A stretch of DNA of 64,000 bases, taken from Mycolicibacterium poriferae. GTDB taxonomy: Bacteria; Actinomycetota; Actinomycetes; Mycobacteriales; Mycobacteriaceae. The notes under the pieces were generated by a model, which worked only from the letters and a program-made list of their open reading frames with translations, ran no database searches and was not told the origin of the DNA. This document shows positions 33,752 through 41,956 of this stretch, in pieces. Made by a program: the position numbers and the translations under genes. Numbering within the stretch: position 1 is the first letter of the stretch; every line of letters starts with the position of its first letter. The stretch lies in NCBI RefSeq assembly GCF_010728325.1, contig NZ_AP022570.1, positions 3,410,001-3,474,000 of the forward strand, given 5' to 3'.

Positions 33752-36154
33752 GTGAATTCGAGCACCACCCAGAAGAGTCGACCGACCGCCCTGCCCTCGT
33801 TGAGCACCCGGCTCGCCGCCGAGCTGGCGGTGGGGGAGAACCAGGTCGCGGCCGCCATCCGGCTGCTCGACGAGGGCTCGACCGTGCCGTTCATCGCCCG
33901 GTACCGCAAGGAAGCCACCGGCAGTCTCGACGACGCCCAGCTGCGCCAGCTCGATGAGCGTCTGGGTTATCTGCGTGAGCTCGACGACCGCCGCAACGCG
34001 GTGCTGGCCTCGATCGACGAGCAAGGCAAGCTGACCGCCGAACTCACTGCGGCGCTGATGTCCGCCGAGACCAAGGCGCGCGTCGAGGACATCTATCTGC
34101 CCTTCAAGCCCAAACGGCGCACGAAGGCCCAGATCGCTCGCGAGGCGGGGCTCGAGCCCCTGGCCGACCGGCTGCTCGCCGATCCCACGCTGGTACCCGA
34201 GACCGCCGCCGCCGACTTCATCGGCACCGACGTCACCGACACCGCGGCGGCACTCGACGGCGCCCGCCACATCATCGTCGAGCGCGCCGCCGAGGACGCC
34301 CAGCTCGTCGGCGCCCTGCGCGAACGGTTCTGGGAGAACGGCTGGGTGCGCACCCGGGCCGCGTCGGAGACGGCGGACAAGACCGCCGCGGCGCAGAAGT
34401 TCCGGGACTATTTCGACTATTCCGAGCCGCTGACCAGCATGCCCGGCCACCGTGTTCTCGCCGTGCTGCGCGGCGAGAAGGAGCAGGCGCTCACGCTCAC
34501 CCTGCACGGCGGCGTTCCCGACGACCCGGACGCCGGAGCCGACGAGGTCTACCAGGCGATGATCGCCGCAGCGCTCGGCATCGACCGTGCCGCCCCGGGG
34601 GCCGGGACTCCGTGGCTGAGCAACACCGTCGGCTTCGCGTGGCGCACCCGGCTGTCGGTGTCGGCGTCGGTGGACGCGCGAGTGCGGCTCCGCCGCAGCG
34701 CCGAGGAGGATGCCGTGTCGGTGTTCGCCAAGAACCTCAAGGATCTGCTGCTGGCCGCGCCTGCCGGGAACCGCACGACACTTGGACTCGATCCCGGCTT
34801 CCGCACCGGGGTCAAAGTGGCCGTCGTGGACGGCACCGGCAAGGTCCTCGACACCTGCGCGGTCTACCCGCACCAGCCACAGAAACAATGGGACGCCGCC
34901 AAAGCCACGCTGGCCGCACTGGTCGCCCGCCACGGCGTCGAACTGATCGCGGTGGGCAACGGTACGGCGTCGCGTGAAACCGACCTGCTGGCCACCGAAC
35001 TGATCTCCGACATCCGCTCGGCGGGCGCCGCGGCACCGGCCAAGGCCATGGTCAGCGAGGCGGGAGCGTCGATTTACTCCGCCTCGGCGTACGCCGCACA
35101 CGAACTGCCCGGCCTCGACGTCACGCTGCGCGGTGCGGTGTCGATCGCGCGCCGCCTGCAGGATCCGCTGGCCGAGCTGGTCAAGATCGAACCGAAGTCG
35201 ATAGGCGTGGGTCAGTACCAGCACGACGTCACCCCCGCGCTGCTCAGCCGCAGCCTGGGCGCGGTCGTCGAAGACGCGGTCAACGCCGTGGGCGTGGACC
35301 TCAACACCGCCTCGGCACCGCTGCTGGCACGGGTCTCCGGCATCACCGAAACGCTGGCCGAGGCGATCGTCGCGCACCGCGACCAGGCCGGCCGGTTCGC
35401 CAGCCGGCGCCAGCTGCTCGACGTTCCGCGCCTGGGCCCCAAGGCATTCGAACAATGCGCCGGGTTCCTGCGGATCCGCGACGGCGAGGACCCACTGGAT
35501 GCCTCCGGCGTGCACCCCGAGGCGTACCCCGTCGTCCGCCGAATCCTGGACCGGGCCGGGGTCGGTCTGGCCGAGATCATCGGCGATCAACGGGCGTTGC
35601 GGGCCATCCGACCCGCCGACTTCGCCGACGACCGGTTCGGTGTCCCCACGATCACCGACATTCTCGCCGAACTGGAGAAGCCCGGTCGCGATCCGCGGCC
35701 GGCGTTCGTCACCGCCAGCTTCGCCGCCGGGGTGGAGAAGGTCGCCGATCTCAAGGTCGGGATGGTGCTCGAAGGGGTGGTCACGAATGTGGCCGCCTTC
35801 GGGGCATTCGTCGACGTGGGTGTGCACCAGGATGGTCTGGTGCACGTCTCGGCGATGGCCGACCGTTTCGTCTCCGATCCGCACGAGGTGGTGCGATCCG
35901 GGCAGGTGGTGCGCGTCAAGGTCGTCGAGGTCGACGTCGAACGCCAGCGCATCGGGCTGAGCCTGCGGTTGAACGACGATGTCCGGGCAAAAGGTGCCGA
36001 CCGACGCACCGACGCGACCCGGCCTGCGCGCGGCGAACAGCGCCGCGCCGCTCAGCAGCGCAACCGGCCACGCGGGGACAACGCCCCGCGGCGCGACCGC
36101 GCTGCGGGCGGCTCGATGGCCCAGGCGTTGCGGGACGCCGGTTTCGGACGGTGA
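33752..36154 (+). CDS. tex: Tex-family S1 RNA-binding transcription accessory protein
   Basis: An 800-residue cytoplasmic nucleic-acid-binding protein. It has a helical Tex N-terminus (ENQVAAAIRLLDEGSTVPFIARYRKEATGSLDD), a YqgF/RNase H-like core (TLGLDPGFRTGVKVAVVDGTG), paired helix-hairpin-helices (ARVSGITETLAEAIVAHRDQ) and a C-terminal S1 domain (GMVLEGVVTNVAAFGAFVDVG), then a basic tail. It is thought to influence transcription and RNA handling. The GTG at 33752 is the best start, with weak ribosome-binding site; nearly all family landmarks lie downstream. The 3 prime end runs into a lipoprotein gene 2 bases later. Confidence 0.92.
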   Translation: MNSSTTQKSRPTALPSLSTRLAAELAVGENQVAAAIRLLDEGSTVPFIARYRKEATGSLDDAQLRQLDERLGYLRELDDRRNAVLASIDEQGKLTAELTAALMSAETKARVEDIYLPFKPKRRTKAQIAREAGLEPLADRLLADPTLVPETAAADFIGTDVTDTAAALDGARHIIVERAAEDAQLVGALRERFWENGWVRTRAASETADKTAAAQKFRDYFDYSEPLTSMPGHRVLAVLRGEKEQALTLTLHGGVPDDPDAGADEVYQAMIAAALGIDRAAPGAGTPWLSNTVGFAWRTRLSVSASVDARVRLRRSAEEDAVSVFAKNLKDLLLAAPAGNRTTLGLDPGFRTGVKVAVVDGTGKVLDTCAVYPHQPQKQWDAAKATLAALVARHGVELIAVGNGTASRETDLLATELISDIRSAGAAAPAKAMVSEAGASIYSASAYAAHELPGLDVTLRGAVSIARRLQDPLAELVKIEPKSIGVGQYQHDVTPALLSRSLGAVVEDAVNAVGVDLNTASAPLLARVSGITETLAEAIVAHRDQAGRFASRRQLLDVPRLGPKAFEQCAGFLRIRDGEDPLDASGVHPEAYPVVRRILDRAGVGLAEIIGDQRALRAIRPADFADDRFGVPTITDILAELEKPGRDPRPAFVTASFAAGVEKVADLKVGMVLEGVVTNVAAFGAFVDVGVHQDGLVHVSAMADRFVSDPHEVVRSGQVVRVKVVEVDVERQRIGLSLRLNDDVRAKGADRRTDATRPARGEQRRAAQQRNRPRGDNAPRRDRAAGGSMAQALRDAGFGR

Positions 36155-36156
36155 GC

Positions 36157-36819
36157 ATGCCGGCCCGCCGACCAGCGCGCACATGGGTGGGTGTGCTCGC
36201 TGCGGCGGGCAGCGTGGCGTTGGTAGCGGCCTGCACCAGGCACATCGACGATGCCACCCCGACCGCGGGGTCGATCGCAGCGCCGGTCCTCACCACCCAG
36301 GTCGCCGACCTGTTGAGCCCCAACGTCCGCGGCGAGGAAGGCAACCTGTTCGCGGTCGTCGAACCGCAGCGCTGCGCGGGGCTGGCCCGCGAAGTCGATC
36401 CGCCCTTCATCCAGGCCAACCGGCCGCTGGCCACCGACGGCGGACACTGGACGACCACGGACGGCGCGGTCTACATCGAGGAGATGGTCGCGGTCTATCG
36501 CTACGACTTCGACGCGGCAGCGGCGCTGGACCTGGTGCGCCGCACGATCGACGAGTGCCGCGACCAGACACTGACAGTCACGACGATGAAGGACCGCACC
36601 TATCTGTTCGACGTCGCCCCGGCGAACGCCCCGCAGCCCGAGAGCGGTGTGCTCTGGCAACTGCGTGCGGTCGACTGGAACTGCGACAACACCTTTGTCG
36701 CGGCCTACAACGCCGCCGTGGAGATCACCGCATGCGGAGAGTCGGGTGGTCCGGGCGTCGCCGACCTCGCCGAGGAGGCGCTGGCCCGTATCGAGGCGTT
36801 GGCGAACACCGCCGCCTAG
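36157..36819 (+). CDS. Lipoprotein with PknH_C-type extracellular sensor domain
   Basis: A 220-residue lipoprotein (lipobox VAAC). The exported domain has the four-cysteine pattern of PknH_C sensor domains (RCAGL, ECRDQ, WNCDN, TACGE), expected to form two disulfides. In PknH kinases this domain sits outside the membrane; free-standing lipoproteins of this type (LppH-like) are frequent in mycobacteria and their ligand is unknown. ATG 36157 follows the tex stop by 2 bases; an overlapping GTG at 36151 is an alternative start. Confidence 0.75.
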   Translation: MPARRPARTWVGVLAAAGSVALVAACTRHIDDATPTAGSIAAPVLTTQVADLLSPNVRGEEGNLFAVVEPQRCAGLAREVDPPFIQANRPLATDGGHWTTTDGAVYIEEMVAVYRYDFDAAAALDLVRRTIDECRDQTLTVTTMKDRTYLFDVAPANAPQPESGVLWQLRAVDWNCDNTFVAAYNAAVEITACGESGGPGVADLAEEALARIEALANTAA

Positions 36820-36840
36820 TCCCTGCCTGCTGGCGCGCGA

Positions 36841-37617
36841 TCAGCCCAGTGCGGGCTGACCTCCGTCGTCGCCGAGCAGTCCCGGGGAGGTGTCCTTGAG
36901 CGCCACCCCCGAGCGCCCGAGCTGGCGGGCTCCGGAGATCAGCGCGGCGGTGGTGCGGGCGGCGCGCTCATATCCCAGCCCGTCCGGCGGGTGGATGTTG
37001 GAGATGCAGTTGCGGTCGGCGTCGGTGCGGCCCGGCCGGGGCAGGTGGGTCAGGTAGATGCCCAGGCTGTCGGCGACCGACAGTCCCGGCCGCTCACCGA
37101 TCACCATCACCAGCGTGGCGACGTCGAGCGCCGCGCCGATGTGGTCGCCGAGCGCCACCCGCGCCTGCGTCGCGATCACCGGCGGCGCCAGCCGGTAGCG
37201 ACCGGCGAATTCGTCCACCAACGCTGTCAGCAGCCCGACACCGTGATCGACCAGCGCGCGCGGCGACAACCCGTCGGCCAGCACGATGCCGACGTCGGCG
37301 CCGGTGGACGGCAGCGCGCTGAGGTCGGCCGGCGTGCGGCCGAGGTCGGGCCTGCGCAGGTACTCGCTTCGGGACCCGGCGCGGCTGCTGACCAGCACCG
37401 GCGCCCCGAGCCCGACCGCCTCGACCTGCTCGGCGAACAGATCGGCGTCCAGCGGGACATGCACAGCGTCCCGAGCCGCGGAATGCGCGGCCTTGAACTC
37501 CAGCACCCGCCGTGACGGTAACGCGTTGCCGGCCCGGCCCAGCCCGATGCGCGCCTGTGTGGTGCGCCGCAGCGGCGCCCATACATCGTCTGCGGGTCGG
37601 CGCTCCGCGTCGGTCAC
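36841..37617 (-). CDS. eutC: Ethanolamine ammonia-lyase small subunit EutC
   Basis: A 258-residue subunit of the adenosylcobalamin-dependent lyase that converts ethanolamine to acetaldehyde and ammonia. TQARIGLGRAGNALPSRRVLEFKAAHSAARDAVH is a signature block, as are GLSPRALVDHG, MVIGERPGLSVADSLGIYLTH and DRNCISNIHPPDGLGYERAA. The GTG start overlaps the eutB stop (GTGA), keeping subunit synthesis coupled. It is the last gene of the operon. The last 20 residues are low-complexity and differ from the family. Confidence 0.93.
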   Translation of the reverse strand: MTDAERRPADDVWAPLRRTTQARIGLGRAGNALPSRRVLEFKAAHSAARDAVHVPLDADLFAEQVEAVGLGAPVLVSSRAGSRSEYLRRPDLGRTPADLSALPSTGADVGIVLADGLSPRALVDHGVGLLTALVDEFAGRYRLAPPVIATQARVALGDHIGAALDVATLVMVIGERPGLSVADSLGIYLTHLPRPGRTDADRNCISNIHPPDGLGYERAARTTAALISGARQLGRSGVALKDTSPGLLGDDGGQPALG

Positions 37618-39023
37618 TGACCCGACGCCAATCCGAGCAGGGGGGAGCCGGCGGGGTCGACGGGCAGCACCCGGCCCTCGCCGTCGGCCATGCCCAACCG
37701 GGCCAGCCACGCCTCGAACTCCGGAGCGGGCCGCAGCCCCAGGGCCTTGCGCACGTACAGCGCATCATGAAAGGCCAGGCTCTGGTAGCCGAGCATGACG
37801 TCGTCGGCGCCCGGCACGGTGATCACGAAGGCCGCGCCCGCGACGCCGAGCAGCGTGAGCAGCGTGTCCATGTCGTCCTGGTCGGCCTCGGCATGGTTGG
37901 TGTAGCAGACGTCCACCCCCATCGGCAGACCCAGCAACTTGCCGCAGAAGTGGTCTTCGAGCCCGGCGCGGATGATCTGCTTGCCGTCGTAGAGGTACTC
38001 CGGGCCGATGAATCCGACGACGGTGTTGACCAGCAGCGGGTCCAGCGCGCGCGCCACCGCGTAGGCCCTGGTCTCCAACGTCTGCTGATCCACCGGACGG
38101 CCTCCGGTACCCAGGTGCGCACCGGCCGACAACGCCGAACCCTGCCCGGTCTCCAGATACATCACGTTGTCGCCGACCGTGCCCCGGCCCAGACTGCGGC
38201 CGGCCTCGTTGGCTTCTTCGAGCATGGCCAGCGTGATGCCGAAACTGGTGTTGGCACCCTCGGTTCCGGCGATGGATTGGAACACCAGATCGACCGGCGC
38301 ACCGCGGTCGATCAACTCCATCGTCGTCGTGACATGGGACAGCACGCACGACTGCATCGGGATCTCGAACCGCTGCCTGATCTCGTCGAGCAGATGCAGC
38401 AGATCCGAGGTGTGTTGCGGTGAGTCGGTCGCGGGATTGATGCCGATGACCGCGTCGCCGCAGCCCATCAGCAGCCCGTCGAGGGTGGCCGCGGCGATGC
38501 CGCGCGGGTTGTCGGTCGGGTGGTTGGGCTGCAGACGGGTCGCCAACGTGCCGGGCACCCCGATCGAGGTCCGAAACGCCGCGCTGACGGTGCACGCGGC
38601 CGCTACGGCGATCAGGTCCTGGTTGCGCATGATCTTCGACACCGCCGCGACCATCTCCGGCGTCAGGCCCGCAGCCACCGCGGCGATGCGTTCGGCGCTG
38701 TCGTCCTGGGTCGCCGCTTCGAGCAACCAGTCCCGGAAGCCTCCGACCGTCAGATGGGAGATCTGCGAGAAGACCTGCCGATCGTGGCTGTCGATGATCA
38801 GCCGGGTGACGTCGTCGGTTTCGTAGGGGACGACGGCTTCGTCGAGGAACGTCGACAGCGGCAGATCGGCGAGCACCCAGGCCGCGGCGGCACGTTCGGC
38901 GTCGGACTCCGCCGCGCATCCGGCGAGTTCGTCACCGGAGCGCAGCGGGGTCGCCTTGGCCAGGACGTCGACCAGGCCGTCGAACTGGTAGGTGTGTCCG
39001 GAAATCTGCTGGCGATAGGTCAA
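37614..39023 (-). CDS. eutB: Ethanolamine ammonia-lyase large subunit EutB
   Basis: A 469-residue catalytic subunit with a TIM-barrel B12 site. Recognisable blocks are LQPNHPTDNPRGIAAATLDG, GDAVIGINPATDSPQHTSDLLHLLDEIRQRF, FQSIAGTEGANTSFGI, METGQGSALSAGAH-like (YLETGQGSALSAGAH) and CYTNHAEADQDDMDTLL. The only start compatible with the family N-terminus is TTG 39023, which overlaps the permease stop (TTGA) and has AGGAAGAG just upstream; a longer reading is an arginine-rich frame inside the permease gene. Confidence 0.93.
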   Translation of the reverse strand: MTYRQQISGHTYQFDGLVDVLAKATPLRSGDELAGCAAESDAERAAAAWVLADLPLSTFLDEAVVPYETDDVTRLIIDSHDRQVFSQISHLTVGGFRDWLLEAATQDDSAERIAAVAAGLTPEMVAAVSKIMRNQDLIAVAAACTVSAAFRTSIGVPGTLATRLQPNHPTDNPRGIAAATLDGLLMGCGDAVIGINPATDSPQHTSDLLHLLDEIRQRFEIPMQSCVLSHVTTTMELIDRGAPVDLVFQSIAGTEGANTSFGITLAMLEEANEAGRSLGRGTVGDNVMYLETGQGSALSAGAHLGTGGRPVDQQTLETRAYAVARALDPLLVNTVVGFIGPEYLYDGKQIIRAGLEDHFCGKLLGLPMGVDVCYTNHAEADQDDMDTLLTLLGVAGAAFVITVPGADDVMLGYQSLAFHDALYVRKALGLRPAPEFEAWLARLGMADGEGRVLPVDPAGSPLLGLASGQ

Positions 39024-40459
39024 TTCAGCTCTTCCTCGGCGGCGGCCAGTGCGGCGAATTCCTCGTCGGGGGAGTTCGCCACCAGGTGGTGCCGGCTGTA
39101 GAGGCCGAAATAGGCCATGAACAATGCGAATACGATCAGGCAACCCAGGGCGGCGACGCTGTCGACCAGGAAGGTGGCGATGACCGCGAGCACCGCGATG
39201 ACGAGCGCGAACCCGGTGGTGACCACGCCACCGGGGGTGCGGTACGGCCGCTCCATCTCGGGAGCCCGGACCCGCAACACGATGTGACTGACCATCATCA
39301 GCACGTAACTCAGCGCAGCGCCGAAGACAGCCATGTTGAGCAGCAGTGCACCCTGGCCGGTCAACGACAGCGCGAACCCGATGACGCCGGGCACCACGAG
39401 GGCCAACGTGGGCGCCTTGCGCGAGTTCGTCACCGACAGCGCGGTCGGCAGGTAGCCGGCCCGGGACAACGCGAAGAGCTGGCGGGAGTAGGCGTAGATG
39501 ATGGAGAAGAAGCTGGCGATCAGGCCGGCCAGGCCGATGTAGTTGACGACCTTGGCCATCGTGCCGTCACCGAGGGCCTCGACCAACGGGTTGCCCGACT
39601 CCGACATCGCCGCGGCGCCACCGGCTCCGGGGGTGAGCACCAGCACCGTCAGGCACGTGACGAGCAGCACCGCGATGCCGGCGATGATGCCGCGGGGAAC
39701 GTTGCGGGCCGGGTTGGCAGCTTCCTCGGCAGCCAGCGGGACACCTTCGATCGCCAGGAAGAACCAGATCGCGAACGGGATGGCCGCCCAGATTCCCAGA
39801 TAGCCGAACGGCAGCCACTCCGAGGCGCCTGCCGCGTCGGTCACGGCGATGTCGGTGAGATTCGCCGCGTCGAACTGTCCGATCGCCGAGATCGCGAAGA
39901 TCACCAGACCGAGCAGGGCGATACCGGTGATCACGAACATCACCTTGAGCGCTTCGCCGACTCCGGCGAGATGGATGCCGATGAAGATGGCGTAGGCGGC
40001 GAGGTAGACCCACCACCCGTCCTGGATGCCGAACAGGTTCAGCGATTCGACGTAGGCACCGATGAAGGTGGCGATGGCCGCCGGTGCGATGGCGTATTCG
40101 ATGAGGATCGCGGTGCCCGTGGCGAAGCCGCCCCACGGGCCCAGCGCGCGCCGCGCGAAGGTGTAACCGCCACCGGCTGCGGGCAGGGCCGAGGACATCT
40201 CAGCCATGCCGAGGACCAGCGCGAGGTACATGCCGGCGATGATGACGGCGGCGATCGCCAAGCCGCCGAACCCGCCCTGGCCCAGTCCGAAGTTCCAGCC
40301 GGAGTAGTCGCCCGAGATGACGTAGCCGACGCCGAGGCTGGCCAGCAGCAGCCATCCGGCGGTCCCCGTCTTCAGCTGGCGCTTCTGCAGATAGTCATCC
40401 GACTCGTTGTGCTCTTCCACCCCACGTCGTGGGTGGTGGGGGTGACTGTCGCTACTCAT
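39020..40459 (-). CDS. eat: Ethanolamine permease (APC family)
   Basis: A 479-residue transporter with 12 helices. The opening LKTGTAGWLLLASLGVGYVISGDYSGWNFGL and MSSALPAAGGGYTFARRALG are hallmarks of the ethanolamine-permease branch of APC transporters. It would bring ethanolamine into the cell for EutBC. It is the first gene of the eat-eutB-eutC unit; a GTGTG/CACAC palindrome 22 bases upstream of the ATG is a candidate operator. A His-rich N-terminal tail (SHPHHPRRG) is unusual. Confidence 0.92.
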   Translation of the reverse strand: MSSDSHPHHPRRGVEEHNESDDYLQKRQLKTGTAGWLLLASLGVGYVISGDYSGWNFGLGQGGFGGLAIAAVIIAGMYLALVLGMAEMSSALPAAGGGYTFARRALGPWGGFATGTAILIEYAIAPAAIATFIGAYVESLNLFGIQDGWWVYLAAYAIFIGIHLAGVGEALKVMFVITGIALLGLVIFAISAIGQFDAANLTDIAVTDAAGASEWLPFGYLGIWAAIPFAIWFFLAIEGVPLAAEEAANPARNVPRGIIAGIAVLLVTCLTVLVLTPGAGGAAAMSESGNPLVEALGDGTMAKVVNYIGLAGLIASFFSIIYAYSRQLFALSRAGYLPTALSVTNSRKAPTLALVVPGVIGFALSLTGQGALLLNMAVFGAALSYVLMMVSHIVLRVRAPEMERPYRTPGGVVTTGFALVIAVLAVIATFLVDSVAALGCLIVFALFMAYFGLYSRHHLVANSPDEEFAALAAAEEELN

Positions 40460-40480
40460 GGCATGAGACTCCGTTCGTAG

Positions 40481-40496
40481 GTGTGAACTAGCACAC
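40481..40496. promoter_or_regulatory. Candidate operator of the ethanolamine operon
   Basis: GTGTG and CACAC flank a 6-base centre, a 16-bp inverted repeat 22 bases upstream of the permease ATG. The size suits a TetR- or GntR-type dimer. No regulator gene is adjacent. Confidence 0.4.
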
Positions 40497-40688
40497 TATG
40501 CTCCACCCGGTTGCGCCACCGTTGCATATTTTCACCGAAACCAGTTGGGACACAATGCAATAACGAGACGCAATGCACGCGCAGGCCATCACCGACGGCG
40601 GCGCGACCCCATCGTCGCGCCGTCGGCGCGCACAAAGCGCGTGTCAGCGTTACGCTCCTGCCGATTCGTCGAGCACCGGAAAGAACTC

Positions 40689-40710
40689 AAAGGTCGGCCA
40701 GTCGACCTTT
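40689..40710. promoter_or_regulatory. Perfect 8-bp hairpin upstream of paralogue 2
   Basis: AAAGGTCG (40689-40696) and CGACCTTT (40703-40710) pair perfectly around a 6-base loop, about 115 bases upstream of the GTG. It could be an operator, an attenuator or a transcription end. Confidence 0.4.
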
Positions 40711-40825
40711 AGAGGGAGCTTATGGCCTGGGTCTCACCTTGTCCAGCCGTGAGCCCCATGTAACAGCACGTCGGAGCGCCGCGATACACCGCACACACCG
40801 AATCCGTCGTCGGAAGGGGATCACC

Positions 40826-41938
40826 GTGGGCACGGTGATGGGACTGTCTCTGACTGCCGACGTGGTCGGTTGGGTGTTGATGGACCTGGACGCGGGTGGA
40901 CTGCTCGACCACGATGTCCTGGAGGTCACCGCCGGCGCCGAGACCGCAGGCGCGGCGGTGTTGGGCGCCCATGCCATCGCGGCGACCGCCGGTCACGAGA
41001 TCGACCGTGTCCGCATCACGTGGAGTGACGACGCCGCGCACGACGGGTTGCGACTGCAGAGTCGACTTCGCAGCCTGGCACTGTCGCCCGTCGAAGCAGT
41101 GCCGCGGTCGCGCGCGCTGGCGGTGCTCGTCGACCCTGAAGACGCCGATCTGCCGGTCGACATCGCGCTGGCCTACGGTGCCGCGATGGCCGCCGACGAT
41201 ACTGCCGAGACGATCCCCGAGCCGGGGGCCGACGAACCGGTTCGACGAAGTCCTGCGCGGCGGCTCCTCACCTCCGCGCTCGGTGTCGCCGCAGCCGTGG
41301 CGCTCGGCGTCTTCTTCCTCGGCGCGGCCGGCGGGCCGGACGTCGCTCCCGCCGCAACGGCGGTCGAGCAGCCCAGCGCCGCCGACCCGGGCTGGGTTGC
41401 GGTGCCGGTGGCGCCGCCGAATACGGTCGCGATTCCCGCCCGGAAAGTGGTCGCTGTGCCATCCCCGCGTACCGCCCAGCCCGAGCCGGTGCCCAGCTAT
41501 TACCCGGCACAACCCGCGGCCACCGTTCCCGCGGCGCAGGTGGCACCGGGCGCGGCGGCTGTGACCGCCGCCGAGCCCCAGGGGCCGCCGGTGCTGAGCG
41601 GGACGCAACCCGAGGTCGTACCGCACCTGGGCGCCCAGCAACCGGAGGCGGTGCCCCAGCTGGGCGCACCTCAAGCGGAGGCTGTACCGCACCACGGCGG
41701 CCCGCAGCCGGAGGTCGCGCCCCACCTGGGCGCTACCGAACCGCAGGCTGTGTCAGCGCCCGACGCGGCCGGCCCGGCGCTGGCAGCCCCCGCGGACACA
41801 GTGACCGAACCGGCGGCCGTGCCGCATGTCGCCGAGCCGATGTCCCCCCATGCTCCGGGGCCCTCGACCCTTGCCGCGGGAGAAGCCTCTGCACCAGAGA
41901 TGACAGATTCAGTGAATCTGTTCACTGCGCTGCCCTGA
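40826..41938 (+). CDS. DUF7159-like mycobacterial protein with Pro/Ala repeats (paralogue 2)
   Basis: A 370-residue protein with the same plan as the gene at 22507. An N-terminal domain starting TVMGLSLTADVVGWVLMD is followed by a membrane helix (about 155-172, LGVAAAVALGVFFLGAAGG) and an extended Pro/Ala/Val tail. The tail here repeats units of the type LGAQQPEAVPQ of about 12 residues and ends VNLFTALP. Paralogue 1 uses a different repeat. The GTG at 40826 is preferred, with GGAAGGGG upstream; a longer reading would begin in noncoding sequence. Function unknown; a cell-envelope spanning role is plausible from the design. Confidence 0.7.
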   Translation: MGTVMGLSLTADVVGWVLMDLDAGGLLDHDVLEVTAGAETAGAAVLGAHAIAATAGHEIDRVRITWSDDAAHDGLRLQSRLRSLALSPVEAVPRSRALAVLVDPEDADLPVDIALAYGAAMAADDTAETIPEPGADEPVRRSPARRLLTSALGVAAAVALGVFFLGAAGGPDVAPAATAVEQPSAADPGWVAVPVAPPNTVAIPARKVVAVPSPRTAQPEPVPSYYPAQPAATVPAAQVAPGAAAVTAAEPQGPPVLSGTQPEVVPHLGAQQPEAVPQLGAPQAEAVPHHGGPQPEVAPHLGATEPQAVSAPDAAGPALAAPADTVTEPAAVPHVAEPMSPHAPGPSTLAAGEASAPEMTDSVNLFTALP

Positions 41939-41956
41939 CGCAGTACCGTCGAGGCC

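Larger units (their letters stand above)
40460..40825. other. Divergent intergenic region eat / paralogue 2
   Basis: These 366 bp hold no convincing gene. Visible signals are the 40481-40496 palindrome near eat, an inverted TTGCAT/ATGCAA pair (40522-40527 with 40555-40560), the 40689-40710 hairpin, and GGAAGGGG 6 bases before the GTG at 40826. Confidence 0.6.

Noticed and set aside
37618-37710. Extended N-terminus for EutC
   Set aside because: The extra codons lie in eutB; the GTG at 37617 gives the family N-terminus and a clean GTGA overlap.
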